Of a stretch of DNA of 64,000 nt, positions 46,763 through 56,126 are shown in pieces; position 1 is the stretch's first letter; every line of letters begins with the position of its first letter. A model generated the notes under the pieces. That model had not been told where the DNA came from. It did not search any database and saw only the letters and a list, made by a program, of their open reading frames with translations. Origin of the DNA: an uncultured Granulosicoccaceae bacterium (GTDB lineage Bacteria > Pseudomonadota > Gammaproteobacteria > Granulosicoccales > Granulosicoccaceae); the NCBI GenBank assembly GCA_937981955.1, contig CALJNA010000044.1, forward strand, positions 16,532 through 80,531, written 5' to 3'. A program made the translations under genes and the position numbers.

Positions 46763-47601
46763 TTAAATTTCGCGATCATATCTTTAATGCCTGGAATGGT
46801 TTCGATCTGATAGGCATGAGTGGGTTGAAAGTACTGCACGAGTGATCGCTGTGTTAATCCACCAAGAATGGTGAAGTAATACATTTCGTAGCCCGGTAAA
46901 ACAGCGCACGGGTGATAGCCCTTATCAAGACAAATAGTCGAACCATCAACAATGTGGTAAGCATCACCTGATTCGTTGTCTACTCGTTGCAACATTTGCA
47001 CGCCTGAACCGTGGTTAGGCTTAAACCGGAAATTATAAGTTTCGTCGTGTCGGGTTTCATCTGGCAGTCGATCTGTATCGTGTTTGTGAGATGGAAAACC
47101 AGACCATCCGCCTTGTCCAACCGTAAACAATTCGCTGACTAACAAACGCCCGACTTTGTCATGATGCTTTTGACCAAGAATATGCTTGATTTTGCGATGT
47201 GTCTTGGTGTCATCAGAGCCGTACTGCACCAGGTCCAGTCCATCCGCACGCACATCAAACGGTTCGAGCACTTTGTCAAATTTTGCACCAGCAACAAACA
47301 CCTCGGTGTTGTCAGACTGGCATACCATGGTGACTTTAGCACCAACGGGCGCGTAAACGCCTTCAGGCTCACCATCCCAGACATCTTCCCCACGATTGCC
47401 CAATGAGGTAAACGATACGCCCTCGACTTCAACATCTACTGTTCCCGTTGCAGGCACAATGCAGGTTTCGTAACCTGGCACCTGATATTCAAACGCCTGC
47501 GATTTTTCCAACTTGACGATATTGAAGTAATTTAGCGGCACAGCCTTGCTATCGACATCTACGATAGGTTTGTTCTGATTGTCGTACGGAGCAATATGCA
47601 C
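46759..47601 (-). CDS. iolB: 5-deoxy-glucuronate isomerase
   Basis: 280 residues. A double cupin that isomerises 5-deoxy-glucuronate to 2-deoxy-5-keto-gluconate in inositol breakdown. Typical segments are GWSGFPSHKHDTDRLPDETR (metal ligands), ETYNFRFKPNHGSGVQML and CAVLPGYEMYYFTILGG. It lies 20 bp after iolC and overlaps iolJ by 4 bp. Confidence 0.95.
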   Translation of the reverse strand: MHIAPYDNQNKPIVDVDSKAVPLNYFNIVKLEKSQAFEYQVPGYETCIVPATGTVDVEVEGVSFTSLGNRGEDVWDGEPEGVYAPVGAKVTMVCQSDNTEVFVAGAKFDKVLEPFDVRADGLDLVQYGSDDTKTHRKIKHILGQKHHDKVGRLLVSELFTVGQGGWSGFPSHKHDTDRLPDETRHDETYNFRFKPNHGSGVQMLQRVDNESGDAYHIVDGSTICLDKGYHPCAVLPGYEMYYFTILGGLTQRSLVQYFQPTHAYQIETIPGIKDMIAKFK

Positions 47602-47621
47602 AGGTAAGTTCCTTTAAACAG

Positions 47622-48611
47622 TTATTCTGGATTGGTTGGGCCGGCATGCGCTGATAAAAAGGCGTCCAGCTCTGTTTGGGTGGGCATTGCCGGTGCGCAG
47701 CCAACATTGGCTACAACGATTGAGGCACATGCTGAGCCTCGCATCACCGCATCATGCAAAGTAGACCCATTCGCCAGACTCGCAATGAAACCGCCCATAA
47801 AACTATCGCCTGCACCGGTTGGTTTTAATGCGGTAACAGGGTAAATACCGGTTCGAATTTCTTCGTCGGGTGTCAGTGTAATAGCACCGAGCTCACCCAT
47901 CTTGTAAATAACAATGCTGGCGGTCGAACTGGCAAGCTCGCGAGCCTTGTCAAGACCCTTTTCATAATCACCGGCCATAAACCCGAACTCAACATCGTTA
48001 CCAATAATAATGTCGCACATCTTTCCTGCACGAGAATAAGTTTTTGCAGCTTCTTCGTTCGATACCCAACTGTAAGGGCGATAATCAATGTCGAATATCA
48101 GTGGAATGCCTGCACTTTTCGCCAGTTCAAACGCATGAAACGCAGCAGTTCTGGATGGTTCGGCAGCAAGCACTGTACCTGTGGTTATCAACGCGGAGTA
48201 ACCAGCGTAATCTATCCCGGAAACGTCGGCCACATCCATTTGAAAATCGGCTGCACCGTTCCTGTATATCACCGACTGGTGATCTTCCATCCGGGATTCG
48301 ACTACCGCTAATGAATTGCGTGACTCACCACCTTCGCTGTGAACATGCGTCCGGTCCACACCATAATAGTCCAGCTGATTCAGGCAGTATCTTCCGACAG
48401 CATCGTCAGACACGCGTGTTACCAATGCAGCTTTACCACCAAGCTTGCAAATAGCCACACAAATGTTCGCAGATGAACCACCTAAACTTGCGAAAAAACT
48501 CACCGCCTCTTCTGTTTTGGTGCCAGGTGGGTCGGGGTAAAAATCCATACCGGCACGACCAATAACAACAAAGTTGTTCTGAGCAAGCTGCGCTTGCAAC
48601 TGTTTGTTCAT
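47622..48611 (-). CDS. iolC: 5-dehydro-2-deoxygluconokinase
   Basis: 329 residues. A PfkB-family sugar kinase with NFVVIGRAGMDFYPDPPGTK near the N-terminus, ASLGGSSANICVAICKLGG, and the C-terminal TALKPTGAGDSFMGGFIASL with the catalytic Asp. The position between iolD and iolB fixes its substrate as 2-deoxy-5-keto-gluconate. This is the shorter, single-domain kinase, not the IolC-aldolase fusion of some bacteria, consistent with a separate iolJ. Confidence 0.95.
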   Translation of the reverse strand: MNKQLQAQLAQNNFVVIGRAGMDFYPDPPGTKTEEAVSFFASLGGSSANICVAICKLGGKAALVTRVSDDAVGRYCLNQLDYYGVDRTHVHSEGGESRNSLAVVESRMEDHQSVIYRNGAADFQMDVADVSGIDYAGYSALITTGTVLAAEPSRTAAFHAFELAKSAGIPLIFDIDYRPYSWVSNEEAAKTYSRAGKMCDIIIGNDVEFGFMAGDYEKGLDKARELASSTASIVIYKMGELGAITLTPDEEIRTGIYPVTALKPTGAGDSFMGGFIASLANGSTLHDAVMRGSACASIVVANVGCAPAMPTQTELDAFLSAHAGPTNPE

Positions 48612-48664
48612 GTGGACGATCTACTGTTGTTACGCAGCAACTGCATTATGCAATGACTCACTCG

Positions 48665-50539
48665 TTAAACACCCTTTCGTTGCTTCGAACGGCTCGATTC
48701 CCATTCCTTGTGTGCATCCGAGACTTTCTTACTTGATGAAACATGGGGTGTACCCACTTCCCACCAGGTATGACCCTCTGTGGTCCAGCCTTCGTACGGG
48801 TCGACTTGCATAACGATAATCGTCGTTTTGTCCGATGCTTTGGCTGCGGTAAACGCTTCTCCAAGTTCATCCGGGTTTGCAACCGTTACAGCATCTGCAC
48901 CCATGGCTTTGGCGTGTGCTTCAAAATCGACGGCGAATGGCGTCACGGTGGCTGTGGGGGTGTCCTTTATCAAGTTATTGAAACTCTCGTTACCCGTGTT
49001 GTTCTGCAACTTGTTTATTACTGCAAAACCACCATTGTCCAATACCACTACAATTAGTTTTTTCTCGGTTAGAACCGATGAATAAATGTCAGAGTTCAAC
49101 ATCATGTAAGAACCATCACCAATAAAGATGATGGTGTCCTGATCGGCATGTTGTTCGGCTTGGGCAATTCGCGCACCCCACCCGCCCGATATTTCGTAGC
49201 CCATACACGAATAACCAAACTCGACATCAACCGAGCCAATGCTCAGCGTACGCCAATTCGCTGTAACTTCTGCGGGCAACCCCCCGGCCGCTGCGACGAC
49301 TCTGTCGTTTTTATCGCATCGATCGTTCACCACACCTATGGCCTGTGCGTAAGAATTGGGCCGATTGCCGTAGGCCACATTCTGCGCCACATAGGTATCC
49401 CACTTTTTGCGCTCCGCCTGGGCAAGCTCGGTCCAGGTGGCAGGTGTTTTGTAATCACCAACGGCCTTGTGCAGGGCGGTGATAGAAAGCCTTGCATCAG
49501 CAACCACTGGCAGTGAACGGTGTTTACTAGCGTCGTAACGACCAACATTCAAAGCTATAAATTGGGCATCTTGGGCAAACGCTGTCCATGAACCTGTTGT
49601 GAAATCCTGCAACCTGGTTCCTATCGCAACCACCACATCAGCCTGTTCAGCAATCGCGTTCGCAGAATCTGAACCAGTGACACCTACTGGACCGATATTC
49701 AATGGATGTGTGGACAACATATTTGCGCGACCGGCGATGGTTTCAACAACGGGTATCTGCAAGCCTTCAGCAAAATCAGTCAACTCGCTTACAGCTTGTG
49801 AATACTGAACACCTCCTCCCGCAATGATCATTGGGCGCTTGGCCGATTGAAGCAGCTTTACAGCGTCCGCGATTTCATTCGCATCTGGCCCTGTTCGCCG
49901 GATGCGATGAACTCTCTTTTCAAAAAACACCGAGGGATAATCGTAAACCCAGCCTTGTACATCTTGCGGTAAAGCGATGAATGCTGGACCGCAATCCGCC
50001 GGATCTAACAGCGTCGCCAATGCGTGAGGCAACGATTGAAGTATTTGTGCTGGATGACTTATACGATCCCAAAAACGAGTGACTGGTTTAAACGCATCGT
50101 TCACACCAAATGTAGGGTCGCCAAAATTTTCCAGCTGCTGCAATACTGGATCGGGTAATCGGGTCAGGAAAGTATCACCACACAGCATTAACATCGGTAA
50201 TCGGTTTGCATGTGCAAGTGCAGCCGAGGTTAACAAGTTCGATGTGCCCGGACCCGCCGACGCTGTACAGAACATCATGCGTTGTCGCAGGTGGTACTTT
50301 GCATATCCTGCGGCCGCGAACCCCATACTTTGTTCATTCTGCCCACGATACAAAGGCAGCTCGTCTCTGTGCTCATACAAAGCTTCACCAAGACAGGTCA
50401 CATTGCCGTGACCGAAAATACCAAAACCGCCGCCAAAAACCCGCAGTTGCTGCCCGTCAATTTCAATAAACTGATTGGCCATCCAGCGAACGATGGCTTG
50501 CGCTGTTGTCATGGTCATGGTCGATGTCTGTGAACTCAT
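48665..50539 (-). CDS. iolD: 3D-(3,5/4)-trihydroxycyclohexane-1,2-dione acylhydrolase
   Basis: 624 residues. A thiamine diphosphate enzyme that opens the inositol-derived ring. It shows the three ThDP-enzyme domains: N-terminal (FGIFGHGNVTCLGEALYEH, RGQNEQSMGFAAAGYAK), central (RPMIIAGGGVQYSQA), and C-terminal ThDP-binding (EISGGWGARIAQAEQ, FIGDGSYMMLNSDIY). First gene of the leftward operon iolD-iolC-iolB-iolJ-hydrolase and divergent from iolE; the 14-bp LacI-type operator lies in the gap. Confidence 0.95.
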   Translation of the reverse strand: MSSQTSTMTMTTAQAIVRWMANQFIEIDGQQLRVFGGGFGIFGHGNVTCLGEALYEHRDELPLYRGQNEQSMGFAAAGYAKYHLRQRMMFCTASAGPGTSNLLTSAALAHANRLPMLMLCGDTFLTRLPDPVLQQLENFGDPTFGVNDAFKPVTRFWDRISHPAQILQSLPHALATLLDPADCGPAFIALPQDVQGWVYDYPSVFFEKRVHRIRRTGPDANEIADAVKLLQSAKRPMIIAGGGVQYSQAVSELTDFAEGLQIPVVETIAGRANMLSTHPLNIGPVGVTGSDSANAIAEQADVVVAIGTRLQDFTTGSWTAFAQDAQFIALNVGRYDASKHRSLPVVADARLSITALHKAVGDYKTPATWTELAQAERKKWDTYVAQNVAYGNRPNSYAQAIGVVNDRCDKNDRVVAAAGGLPAEVTANWRTLSIGSVDVEFGYSCMGYEISGGWGARIAQAEQHADQDTIIFIGDGSYMMLNSDIYSSVLTEKKLIVVVLDNGGFAVINKLQNNTGNESFNNLIKDTPTATVTPFAVDFEAHAKAMGADAVTVANPDELGEAFTAAKASDKTTIIVMQVDPYEGWTTEGHTWWEVGTPHVSSSKKVSDAHKEWESSRSKQRKGV

Positions 50540-50619
50540 ATGAAATCACCGGGAAGGAGAAGATAACCGCAAACGCCAAAAGCGTGTTGACGATTCAACA
50601 GTACCGAGGATACAATAAA

Positions 50620-50633
50620 TGCAACCGGTTGCA
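50620..50633. promoter_or_regulatory. LacI-type operator between iolD and iolE
   Basis: Perfect 14-bp palindrome TGCAACCGGTTGCA with a central CG, the form typical of LacI/GalR-family operators. It is 81 bp upstream of iolD and 92 bp upstream of iolE, so it could control both divergent units. The same 14 bases occur at 58121. Confidence 0.8.
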
Positions 50634-50724
50634 AACCAAAAAATCACCTGATCGACCCTGCCTGCAGGCCACGACTGGTGCGGTTTCCACGTTATTAACT
50701 TCACCAAATTGAAGGCTTTTCATT

Positions 50725-51618
50725 ATGAGTATCAGAATAGGTAACGCGCCTTGTTCCTGGGGCGTGGAGTTTGCCGATGACGCACGAAACCCGCACTGGG
50801 AAACCGTGCTCAAAGAATGCAGTGAAGCCGGCTACACGGGTATAGAGCTCGGTCCAATCGGCTACATGCCCGAAGATCCTGTACAGCTTAAAGAAGCGCT
50901 GGCGAAGTACTCTCTTGAACTGATTGGTGGTGTGGTGTTTCGCGCGTTTCACGATCCAGCACAGTGGGAAGACGTGCTGGACGGTGCAAAACGTACTTGC
51001 GAAGCATTGGTTGCGCATGGCGCTAAACATTTTGTGTTGATCGATTCCATCTCACCAAGACGAGCACCCACTGCCGGACGCGCAAGCGAAGCGGAACAAA
51101 TGGACGATGCCGAGTGGCAAGCGTATCGCGACCGCATTGTACACGTGGCCAGAATGGGTGCTGAAGAATACGGCCTGATTCCTGAAATTCACCCGCACGC
51201 CGGCGGCTTTATGGATTTTGAGCCTGAAGTGGAAAAGCTCTTAGCCGAAGTTGATTCGGACCTGTTGAAGATCTGCATTGACACAGGGCATTGCACCTAC
51301 GCCGGGTTCGACCCTGTAGCGTTCATGAAACGTCACATGGACAGAATTACCTACGTGCATTTTAAAAACACCGATGCAAAAGTTAAAGCAGATGTCATCG
51401 CCAACCGAACCGGTTTTTATGACGCGTGCGGACAAGGTATTTTTTGTAATCTGGGTGATGGTGAAGTTGACTTGCCGGCGGTGCGGCAATTACTGGTTGA
51501 TGCAGAATACTCCGGCTGGTGCACCATTGAGCAAGATTGCGACCCCACTCTTGACCCGGACCCTGTTGGGGATGCCAGAATCAATCGTGAGTATTTGCAG
51601 TCGATCGGTTTCAGTTAA
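50725..51618 (+). CDS. iolE: myo-inosose-2 dehydratase
   Basis: 297 residues. A TIM-barrel metal enzyme that dehydrates 2-keto-myo-inositol. The N-terminus IRIGNAPCSWGVEFADDARN is highly characteristic of IolE. Metal/substrate residues appear in GLIPEIHPHAGGFM, KICIDTGHCTYAGFDP, YVHFKN and WCTIEQD. The dehydrogenase-like gene follows after 21 bp. Confidence 0.95.
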   Translation: MSIRIGNAPCSWGVEFADDARNPHWETVLKECSEAGYTGIELGPIGYMPEDPVQLKEALAKYSLELIGGVVFRAFHDPAQWEDVLDGAKRTCEALVAHGAKHFVLIDSISPRRAPTAGRASEAEQMDDAEWQAYRDRIVHVARMGAEEYGLIPEIHPHAGGFMDFEPEVEKLLAEVDSDLLKICIDTGHCTYAGFDPVAFMKRHMDRITYVHFKNTDAKVKADVIANRTGFYDACGQGIFCNLGDGEVDLPAVRQLLVDAEYSGWCTIEQDCDPTLDPDPVGDARINREYLQSIGFS

Positions 51619-51639
51619 GTAACATCGGATTACAACAGC

Positions 51640-52797
51640 ATGACTAAATTAAAATGGGGTATGGTTGGCGGCGGCGAAGGCAGCCAAATCGGCCCGGCGC
51701 ATCGGCTAGGTTCAGGACTCGATGGATTATTTGAGTTTAGCGCGGGCGCTCTCGATCATCGCCCCGATGCAGGCCGGGAATACGGACAGCGTCTGGGTTT
51801 GCAAGCCGATAGATCCTACGGCGATTGGCAAGAGATGTTGGCCGGTGAGCGAAATCGTGATGATCGAATCGACCTGGTGACAGTTGCAACACCAAACTCC
51901 ACACACTTTGAAATAACCAAGGCCTTTCTTGAAGCGGGTTTTCATGTGCTGTGTGAAAAACCGATGACCATGACAGTTGAAGAAGGCGAAGAGATTGTAA
52001 AGCTTGCCGAATCCACCGGCTCCATCTGCGCTGTCAACTACGGCTATACCGGCTATTCATTAGTGCGTCACATGCGCGCGATGATTGCTCGTGGCGACCT
52101 TGGCAAGATAAGGCTGGTGAATGCCGAGTTTGCACATGGGCATCATGCTGATGCAGCCGATGCCGATAACCCGCGCGTAAGATGGCGCTATGACCCTGCG
52201 CAAGCCGGGGTGTCAGCACAGTTCGCTGACTGTGGTATCCATGCCATGCACATGGCGTCGTTTGTCACCGGACAAGAAGTCACTACCCTTTCTGCTGATA
52301 TCGTGTCATGTATTGCTTCACGCGAACTTGAAGACGACGCAATGGTGAATTTCAGAATGGACGGTGGCACGGTAGGCAGGTTATGGACATCCTCAGTCGC
52401 TATTGGTCGTCAGCATGGTCTTGGCATTCAGGTATTCGGAGAAAAAGGTGGTTTACGCTGGTCGCAAGAGCAACCGAATCAACTGTTCTTCATGCCATTA
52501 AATGAACGCTTACAAATCATCGAACGAGGCGAAGATAACCTGTCACCCGAAGCCGATCGGACCACACGCGTAACCATTGGCCATGCCGAAGGTATGCCAC
52601 TCGCATTTGCCAACATCTACAAAGATCTGGCCGAAGCGATCAACGCAAAAAAAGAAAGCCGGGCAATGGACGCTGCGGCGAATTTATACCCGCGAGCAGA
52701 AGATGGTGTGCGTTCAATGGCGGCGGTAAAAGCGGTCGCTGAATCAGGTGCAAAAAACGCCGCGTGGGTGGATGCCAGACCGCCGATGTATCGTTGA
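51640..52797 (+). CDS. Gfo/Idh/MocA-family oxidoreductase, probable inositol dehydrogenase
   Basis: 385 residues. An N-terminal Rossmann fold (WGMVGGGEGSQIGPAHRLG) and the family's CEKPMTM motif (catalytic Lys region) are followed by the substrate domain (FADCGIHAMHMASFVTGQEV, with His near 205). It is longer than the ~340-residue IolG. The iol context makes myo- or scyllo-inositol oxidation to an inosose likely, which would supply the first step missing elsewhere in this locus. Exact stereospecificity is not readable. Confidence 0.82.
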   Translation: MTKLKWGMVGGGEGSQIGPAHRLGSGLDGLFEFSAGALDHRPDAGREYGQRLGLQADRSYGDWQEMLAGERNRDDRIDLVTVATPNSTHFEITKAFLEAGFHVLCEKPMTMTVEEGEEIVKLAESTGSICAVNYGYTGYSLVRHMRAMIARGDLGKIRLVNAEFAHGHHADAADADNPRVRWRYDPAQAGVSAQFADCGIHAMHMASFVTGQEVTTLSADIVSCIASRELEDDAMVNFRMDGGTVGRLWTSSVAIGRQHGLGIQVFGEKGGLRWSQEQPNQLFFMPLNERLQIIERGEDNLSPEADRTTRVTIGHAEGMPLAFANIYKDLAEAINAKKESRAMDAAANLYPRAEDGVRSMAAVKAVAESGAKNAAWVDARPPMYR

Positions 52798-52874
52798 TAC
52801 ATGCGCGCTGTTAATACCTCAATTTCGCGGGTAACAATCGCACCCAAGCGTGTAAGCACACGTCTGCGACAACG

Positions 52875-53891
52875 CTACAGTCGCGGACGTAGTGTATCTC
52901 TCTCAACCAGCTGACTGGGAAATAATCGTGCTTCCGGATAACGGTCAGGGTCATCGAGCATGGCGACAATAATCTCTATTGATGAACTAATGATCTGTCG
53001 AATTGGCTGACGAATAGTAGTCAGGCTGATGTTTTCCCAACCGGCCATCTCCATATCGTTCAACCCAATCAATCCAATATCGTCAGGCACTTTCAATCCA
53101 TGCTTTTGTACCGCACTGAGTGCACCGATTGATAGCACGTCATCACCACAGAAATAGGCTTCGGCTGGCGTTGTACGTAACAGACGGTTCATCTCCACTC
53201 GCCCTGCCTCATAGGAATAAGCTGAGGCGAATGATCGCGTGACCTTGATTTTTGGTTTGTGCGAGGTAATTTCCGACATAAACCCTTCCAATCGATCTTG
53301 CGTTGATGTTGCAGATTTCGGCCCACCAAGAAAACCAACATGCTTATAACCTCGGGCTAGAAGCTCTCTTGCGGCTATACGACCGCACTCGACGTTGTCT
53401 ATGCCAACCACATGCACTTGCGGTGTACTCGAGTGACGACCGAATGAATGCACCACAGGCATACGCGCGTCTCGAAACGCCTGAGAAAACGCTGGCGGAA
53501 GTGTGGACGATGCGACCACAACACCATCCACAGAATACTGGCGAAGCATTTTTACCGAGTTGGCAGGGTCTGTTTCATCAGATAAATTCACCAGCAAGGG
53601 TCGAAGCCCTCGCTCTTGCAAACCCCGAGTAAACAGATCAAACACTTCAAGGAATATAGGATTATGAAAGTTGTTGGATACCAATCCGATTAAACGGGTT
53701 CTGCCAGTGGTAAGACTCGATGCCAACGCGTTCGGTGTATAGCCCAGATCACGCGCCGCTTTTTCTACTTTGCGGCGCATTTTTTCAGAAACGGATGCAC
53801 CGTCTGTGAACGTTCTGGAAACGGCAGAACGTGAAACTCCAGCGCGTTCAGCAACATCTTTTAATGTAACCGCTGCGTCCACAGGGTTCAT
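52875..53891 (-). CDS. LacI-family regulator of the inositol locus
   Basis: 338 residues. The N-terminal helix-turn-helix (TLKDVAERAGVSRSAVSRTF) and hinge (AARDLGYTPNALASSLTTGR) are followed by a periplasmic-binding-like effector domain (IGLVSNNFHNPIFLEVFDLF, VGFLGGPKSATSTQDRLEGF). It ends the leftward transport operon, with a 4-bp overlap with the small membrane protein gene. The predicted target is the palindrome TGCAACCGGTTGCA present upstream of both iol units. Many iol regulators are DeoR or RpiR type; a LacI type is known mainly from other proteobacteria. Confidence 0.88.
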   Translation of the reverse strand: MNPVDAAVTLKDVAERAGVSRSAVSRTFTDGASVSEKMRRKVEKAARDLGYTPNALASSLTTGRTRLIGLVSNNFHNPIFLEVFDLFTRGLQERGLRPLLVNLSDETDPANSVKMLRQYSVDGVVVASSTLPPAFSQAFRDARMPVVHSFGRHSSTPQVHVVGIDNVECGRIAARELLARGYKHVGFLGGPKSATSTQDRLEGFMSEITSHKPKIKVTRSFASAYSYEAGRVEMNRLLRTTPAEAYFCGDDVLSIGALSAVQKHGLKVPDDIGLIGLNDMEMAGWENISLTTIRQPIRQIISSSIEIIVAMLDDPDRYPEARLFPSQLVERDTLRPRL

Positions 53892-54094
53892 TCACCCGAA
53901 GGTGACTCACCCTCTGGCCATCCGCTAAAGAACAGCTGCCACGTAGCCAAAGCACCCAACCCAACAAAGAGGAGGCACCAGAAAGCTTCACCTGCAAAAA
54001 ATTCGAACGCAGCCCAGGCCAGACAAATACCAATAAGAACGCAGCGACGCCAAACAGGAATAAAGAACGGAATTTGCAGATCAAAAAAAGACAA
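53888..54094 (-). CDS. small membrane protein in the inositol transport operon
   Basis: 68 residues. Two hydrophobic helices (VLIGICLAWAAFEFF and AFWCLLFVGLGALATWQLFF) follow the short FFDLQIPFFIPVWRR segment. It is reminiscent of small proteobacterial proteins annotated as DUF3329, but I am not sure of that family. It sits between the ATPase gene (15 bp gap) and the LacI gene (4 bp overlap), a tightly coupled place that supports it being real. Function unknown. Confidence 0.7.
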   Translation of the reverse strand: MSFFDLQIPFFIPVWRRCVLIGICLAWAAFEFFAGEAFWCLLFVGLGALATWQLFFSGWPEGESPSGE

Positions 54095-54109
54095 TTCAGA
54101 TGTGCCGCG

Positions 54110-54883
54110 CTATGCAGCACCCTCAAACTCAGCGCCAGTTTTGGCACCAGTAATATAAGCAACCACATCCTGACCATCAGTTTCATTAACGTTCAGGTTG
54201 GCCACAACCCGGCCTCGGCGAAATACCACAATTCTATCGACCAGATCGAACACCTGACGCATGTTGTGACTGATTAAAATAAGCGGTTCGCCTTGTTCTT
54301 TGAGCGCCTTGACAATATTTTCCACTTGAGCAGTTTCCTGAACACCCAGCGCTGCGGTCGGCTCATCCATGATGGTGAGTTTTGAGTGAAATGTTGCCGT
54401 ACGTGCAATTGCCACACACTGGCGTTGTCCACCTGACATATTGCGGATGGTGTTTTTTATATTTGGAATTTTAACGGCGGTTTTTTCAAGGCCTGCAATC
54501 GTCGCTTTGCGCATGCCACGATAGTCAAGCAAGCGAAAAGGTCCCAGCCAGTTCATGTAGGTCATTTCACGACCCAAAAACAAATTGTCCGGTACATCCA
54601 GATCATCAGCCAATGCCAATGTCTGAAACACCGTTTCTATACCCGCCTTGCGAGCTTCCAGTGGCCCTTTAAAATTGACCGGCTCACCGTTGAATATAAT
54701 GTCTCCGCGCGTGCGCTGTTCTACTCCAGTGATCTGCCGAACAAACGTTGACTTTCCGGCCCCGTTATCTCCCATAATTGCAACGTGCTCACCCTCACGC
54801 AATACAAAGTCAGCACCTTCCAGAGCCTGCACACCACCGTAGTACTTGGTCAGGTCACGGGTTTCAAGAATCACATCGCTCAT
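54110..54883 (-). CDS. sugar ABC transporter ATPase (single domain)
   Basis: 257 residues from ATG at 54883 (GAGG five bases upstream); a TTG at 54901 is an alternative. Walker A GDNGAGKSTFV, signature NMSGGQRQCVAIAR, Walker B LTIMDEPTAAL and the switch His (LILISHNMRQVF) are intact. It energises the adjacent CUT2-type permease. Most CUT2 ATPases have two fused ABC domains (~500 residues); this has one, as in the fructose transporter FrcA and similar systems. Confidence 0.92.
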   Translation of the reverse strand: MSDVILETRDLTKYYGGVQALEGADFVLREGEHVAIMGDNGAGKSTFVRQITGVEQRTRGDIIFNGEPVNFKGPLEARKAGIETVFQTLALADDLDVPDNLFLGREMTYMNWLGPFRLLDYRGMRKATIAGLEKTAVKIPNIKNTIRNMSGGQRQCVAIARTATFHSKLTIMDEPTAALGVQETAQVENIVKALKEQGEPLILISHNMRQVFDLVDRIVVFRRGRVVANLNVNETDGQDVVAYITGAKTGAEFEGAA

Positions 54884-54907
54884 ATCAGCCTCAGTCTGCA
54901 AGTCATC

Positions 54908-55993
54908 TTAAGTTTTGTTGGCGTCTCGGCTCTGACGCCATTGGTCAAGTAACACTGCACCAATAATTATCGCCCCCATTGCCATCATCTGGTAAAAAGC
55001 ATCAAGCTTTAGGTAAGTAAAACCGGTTCGAATCACACCAATAACCATGGCTCCCAATACAGTGCCTATAATCGACCCCCGACCACCCTGCAAACTAACG
55101 CCGCCGATAACAGCCATTGCAATGGCGTACAACTCGTAAAACTGCCCCATTCCTGATTGTGCCGTTTGTCCTTTTGCACTCAAAACAATGGCCGCGAAAG
55201 CAGCCAGCATACTGGCTATGGTGTACACCAGTATTTTATGCCGGGTAACATTAATGCCCGACGTACGGGCAGCATCTTCATTCGAGCCGATGGCATATGT
55301 GTGTTTGCCATAAACGGTGTAACGCATAATGAAATGCAGAATGATCGCAAGAATTGCGAACCAGATGACCGGATTCATGCCTTTGCCGAGCCATGCATAA
55401 CCTTCAGTTGGAAACGAAATCGGGTTACCGCGGGTCCACCACTGTGCGATACCTCTAGCAATCAGGAACATGCCTAAGGTCGCGATAAATGGCGGAATAC
55501 GAGCTCGGGCAATAAAATTACCGTTGATAAATCCTATAAGCGCCCCAAAACTCAGACCTATAAGCACCGGCACCACGGTCGGTAAATCCATTGCCCACGA
55601 TCCAAATACCGCTTTAGGATTCGGATTACCGTTGACCAACTCTGTCTGGGCAAACGACATGGCAATCATCGCTGTTGCCGCAACCAATGGCCCCGAGGAC
55701 AAGTCGATACCACCGAGTATGATGACCTGCGTGACGCCTAATGCGATTATGCCAATAATGGCGACCTGCAGAATAATAATTTTGATACGCGCAATATTCA
55801 AAATCGTGCCATCGCGTTTCACATTGAAATCGAACAACATGCTTTGCCCTTTCATATATGGCAAAAGCTGGCCAAGAACTTCGAACAGCAAGATGATCAG
55901 TATCAACGCGATGAATATATTGAGCTCAGTTGGCCACGACAGTTTTCGCTTGTCGTAGACCTGCCCACCGGTGCCTAGTTTCTCGTCAGCCAT
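54908..55993 (-). CDS. sugar ABC transporter permease (CUT2 type)
   Basis: 361 residues with about ten hydrophobic helices. CUT2-family features are QVIILGGIDLSSGPLVAATA, FINGNFIARARIPPFIATLG and ISLQGGRGSIIGTVLGAMV. A hydrophilic N-terminal ~25 residues precede the first helix, and a charged tail (LLDQWRQSRDANKT) ends it. With the binding protein and ATPase it should import inositol; the sugar is inferred from the iol genes. Confidence 0.92.
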   Translation of the reverse strand: MADEKLGTGGQVYDKRKLSWPTELNIFIALILIILLFEVLGQLLPYMKGQSMLFDFNVKRDGTILNIARIKIIILQVAIIGIIALGVTQVIILGGIDLSSGPLVAATAMIAMSFAQTELVNGNPNPKAVFGSWAMDLPTVVPVLIGLSFGALIGFINGNFIARARIPPFIATLGMFLIARGIAQWWTRGNPISFPTEGYAWLGKGMNPVIWFAILAIILHFIMRYTVYGKHTYAIGSNEDAARTSGINVTRHKILVYTIASMLAAFAAIVLSAKGQTAQSGMGQFYELYAIAMAVIGGVSLQGGRGSIIGTVLGAMVIGVIRTGFTYLKLDAFYQMMAMGAIIIGAVLLDQWRQSRDANKT

Positions 55994-56069
55994 CGATCAT
56001 TATCACCAATGCAAACCGCTTACGCGGATATAAGGTTAGAAATTTTATAAGAAAGCAGAAAGGACTATT

Positions 56070-56107
56070 CCCTGTGTCGCATAAGGCAAGCCCTACACGA
56101 CACAGGG
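56070..56107 (-). terminator. hairpin between binding-protein and permease genes
   Basis: Perfect 10-bp inverted repeat CCCTGTGTCG / CGACACAGGG with an 18-nt loop, 20 bp after the binding-protein stop. No T-run follows. Such stem-loops usually protect the upstream mRNA or partly terminate, giving more binding protein than permease. Confidence 0.6.
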
Positions 56108-56126
56108 ATTAACTACACTGGATAAC

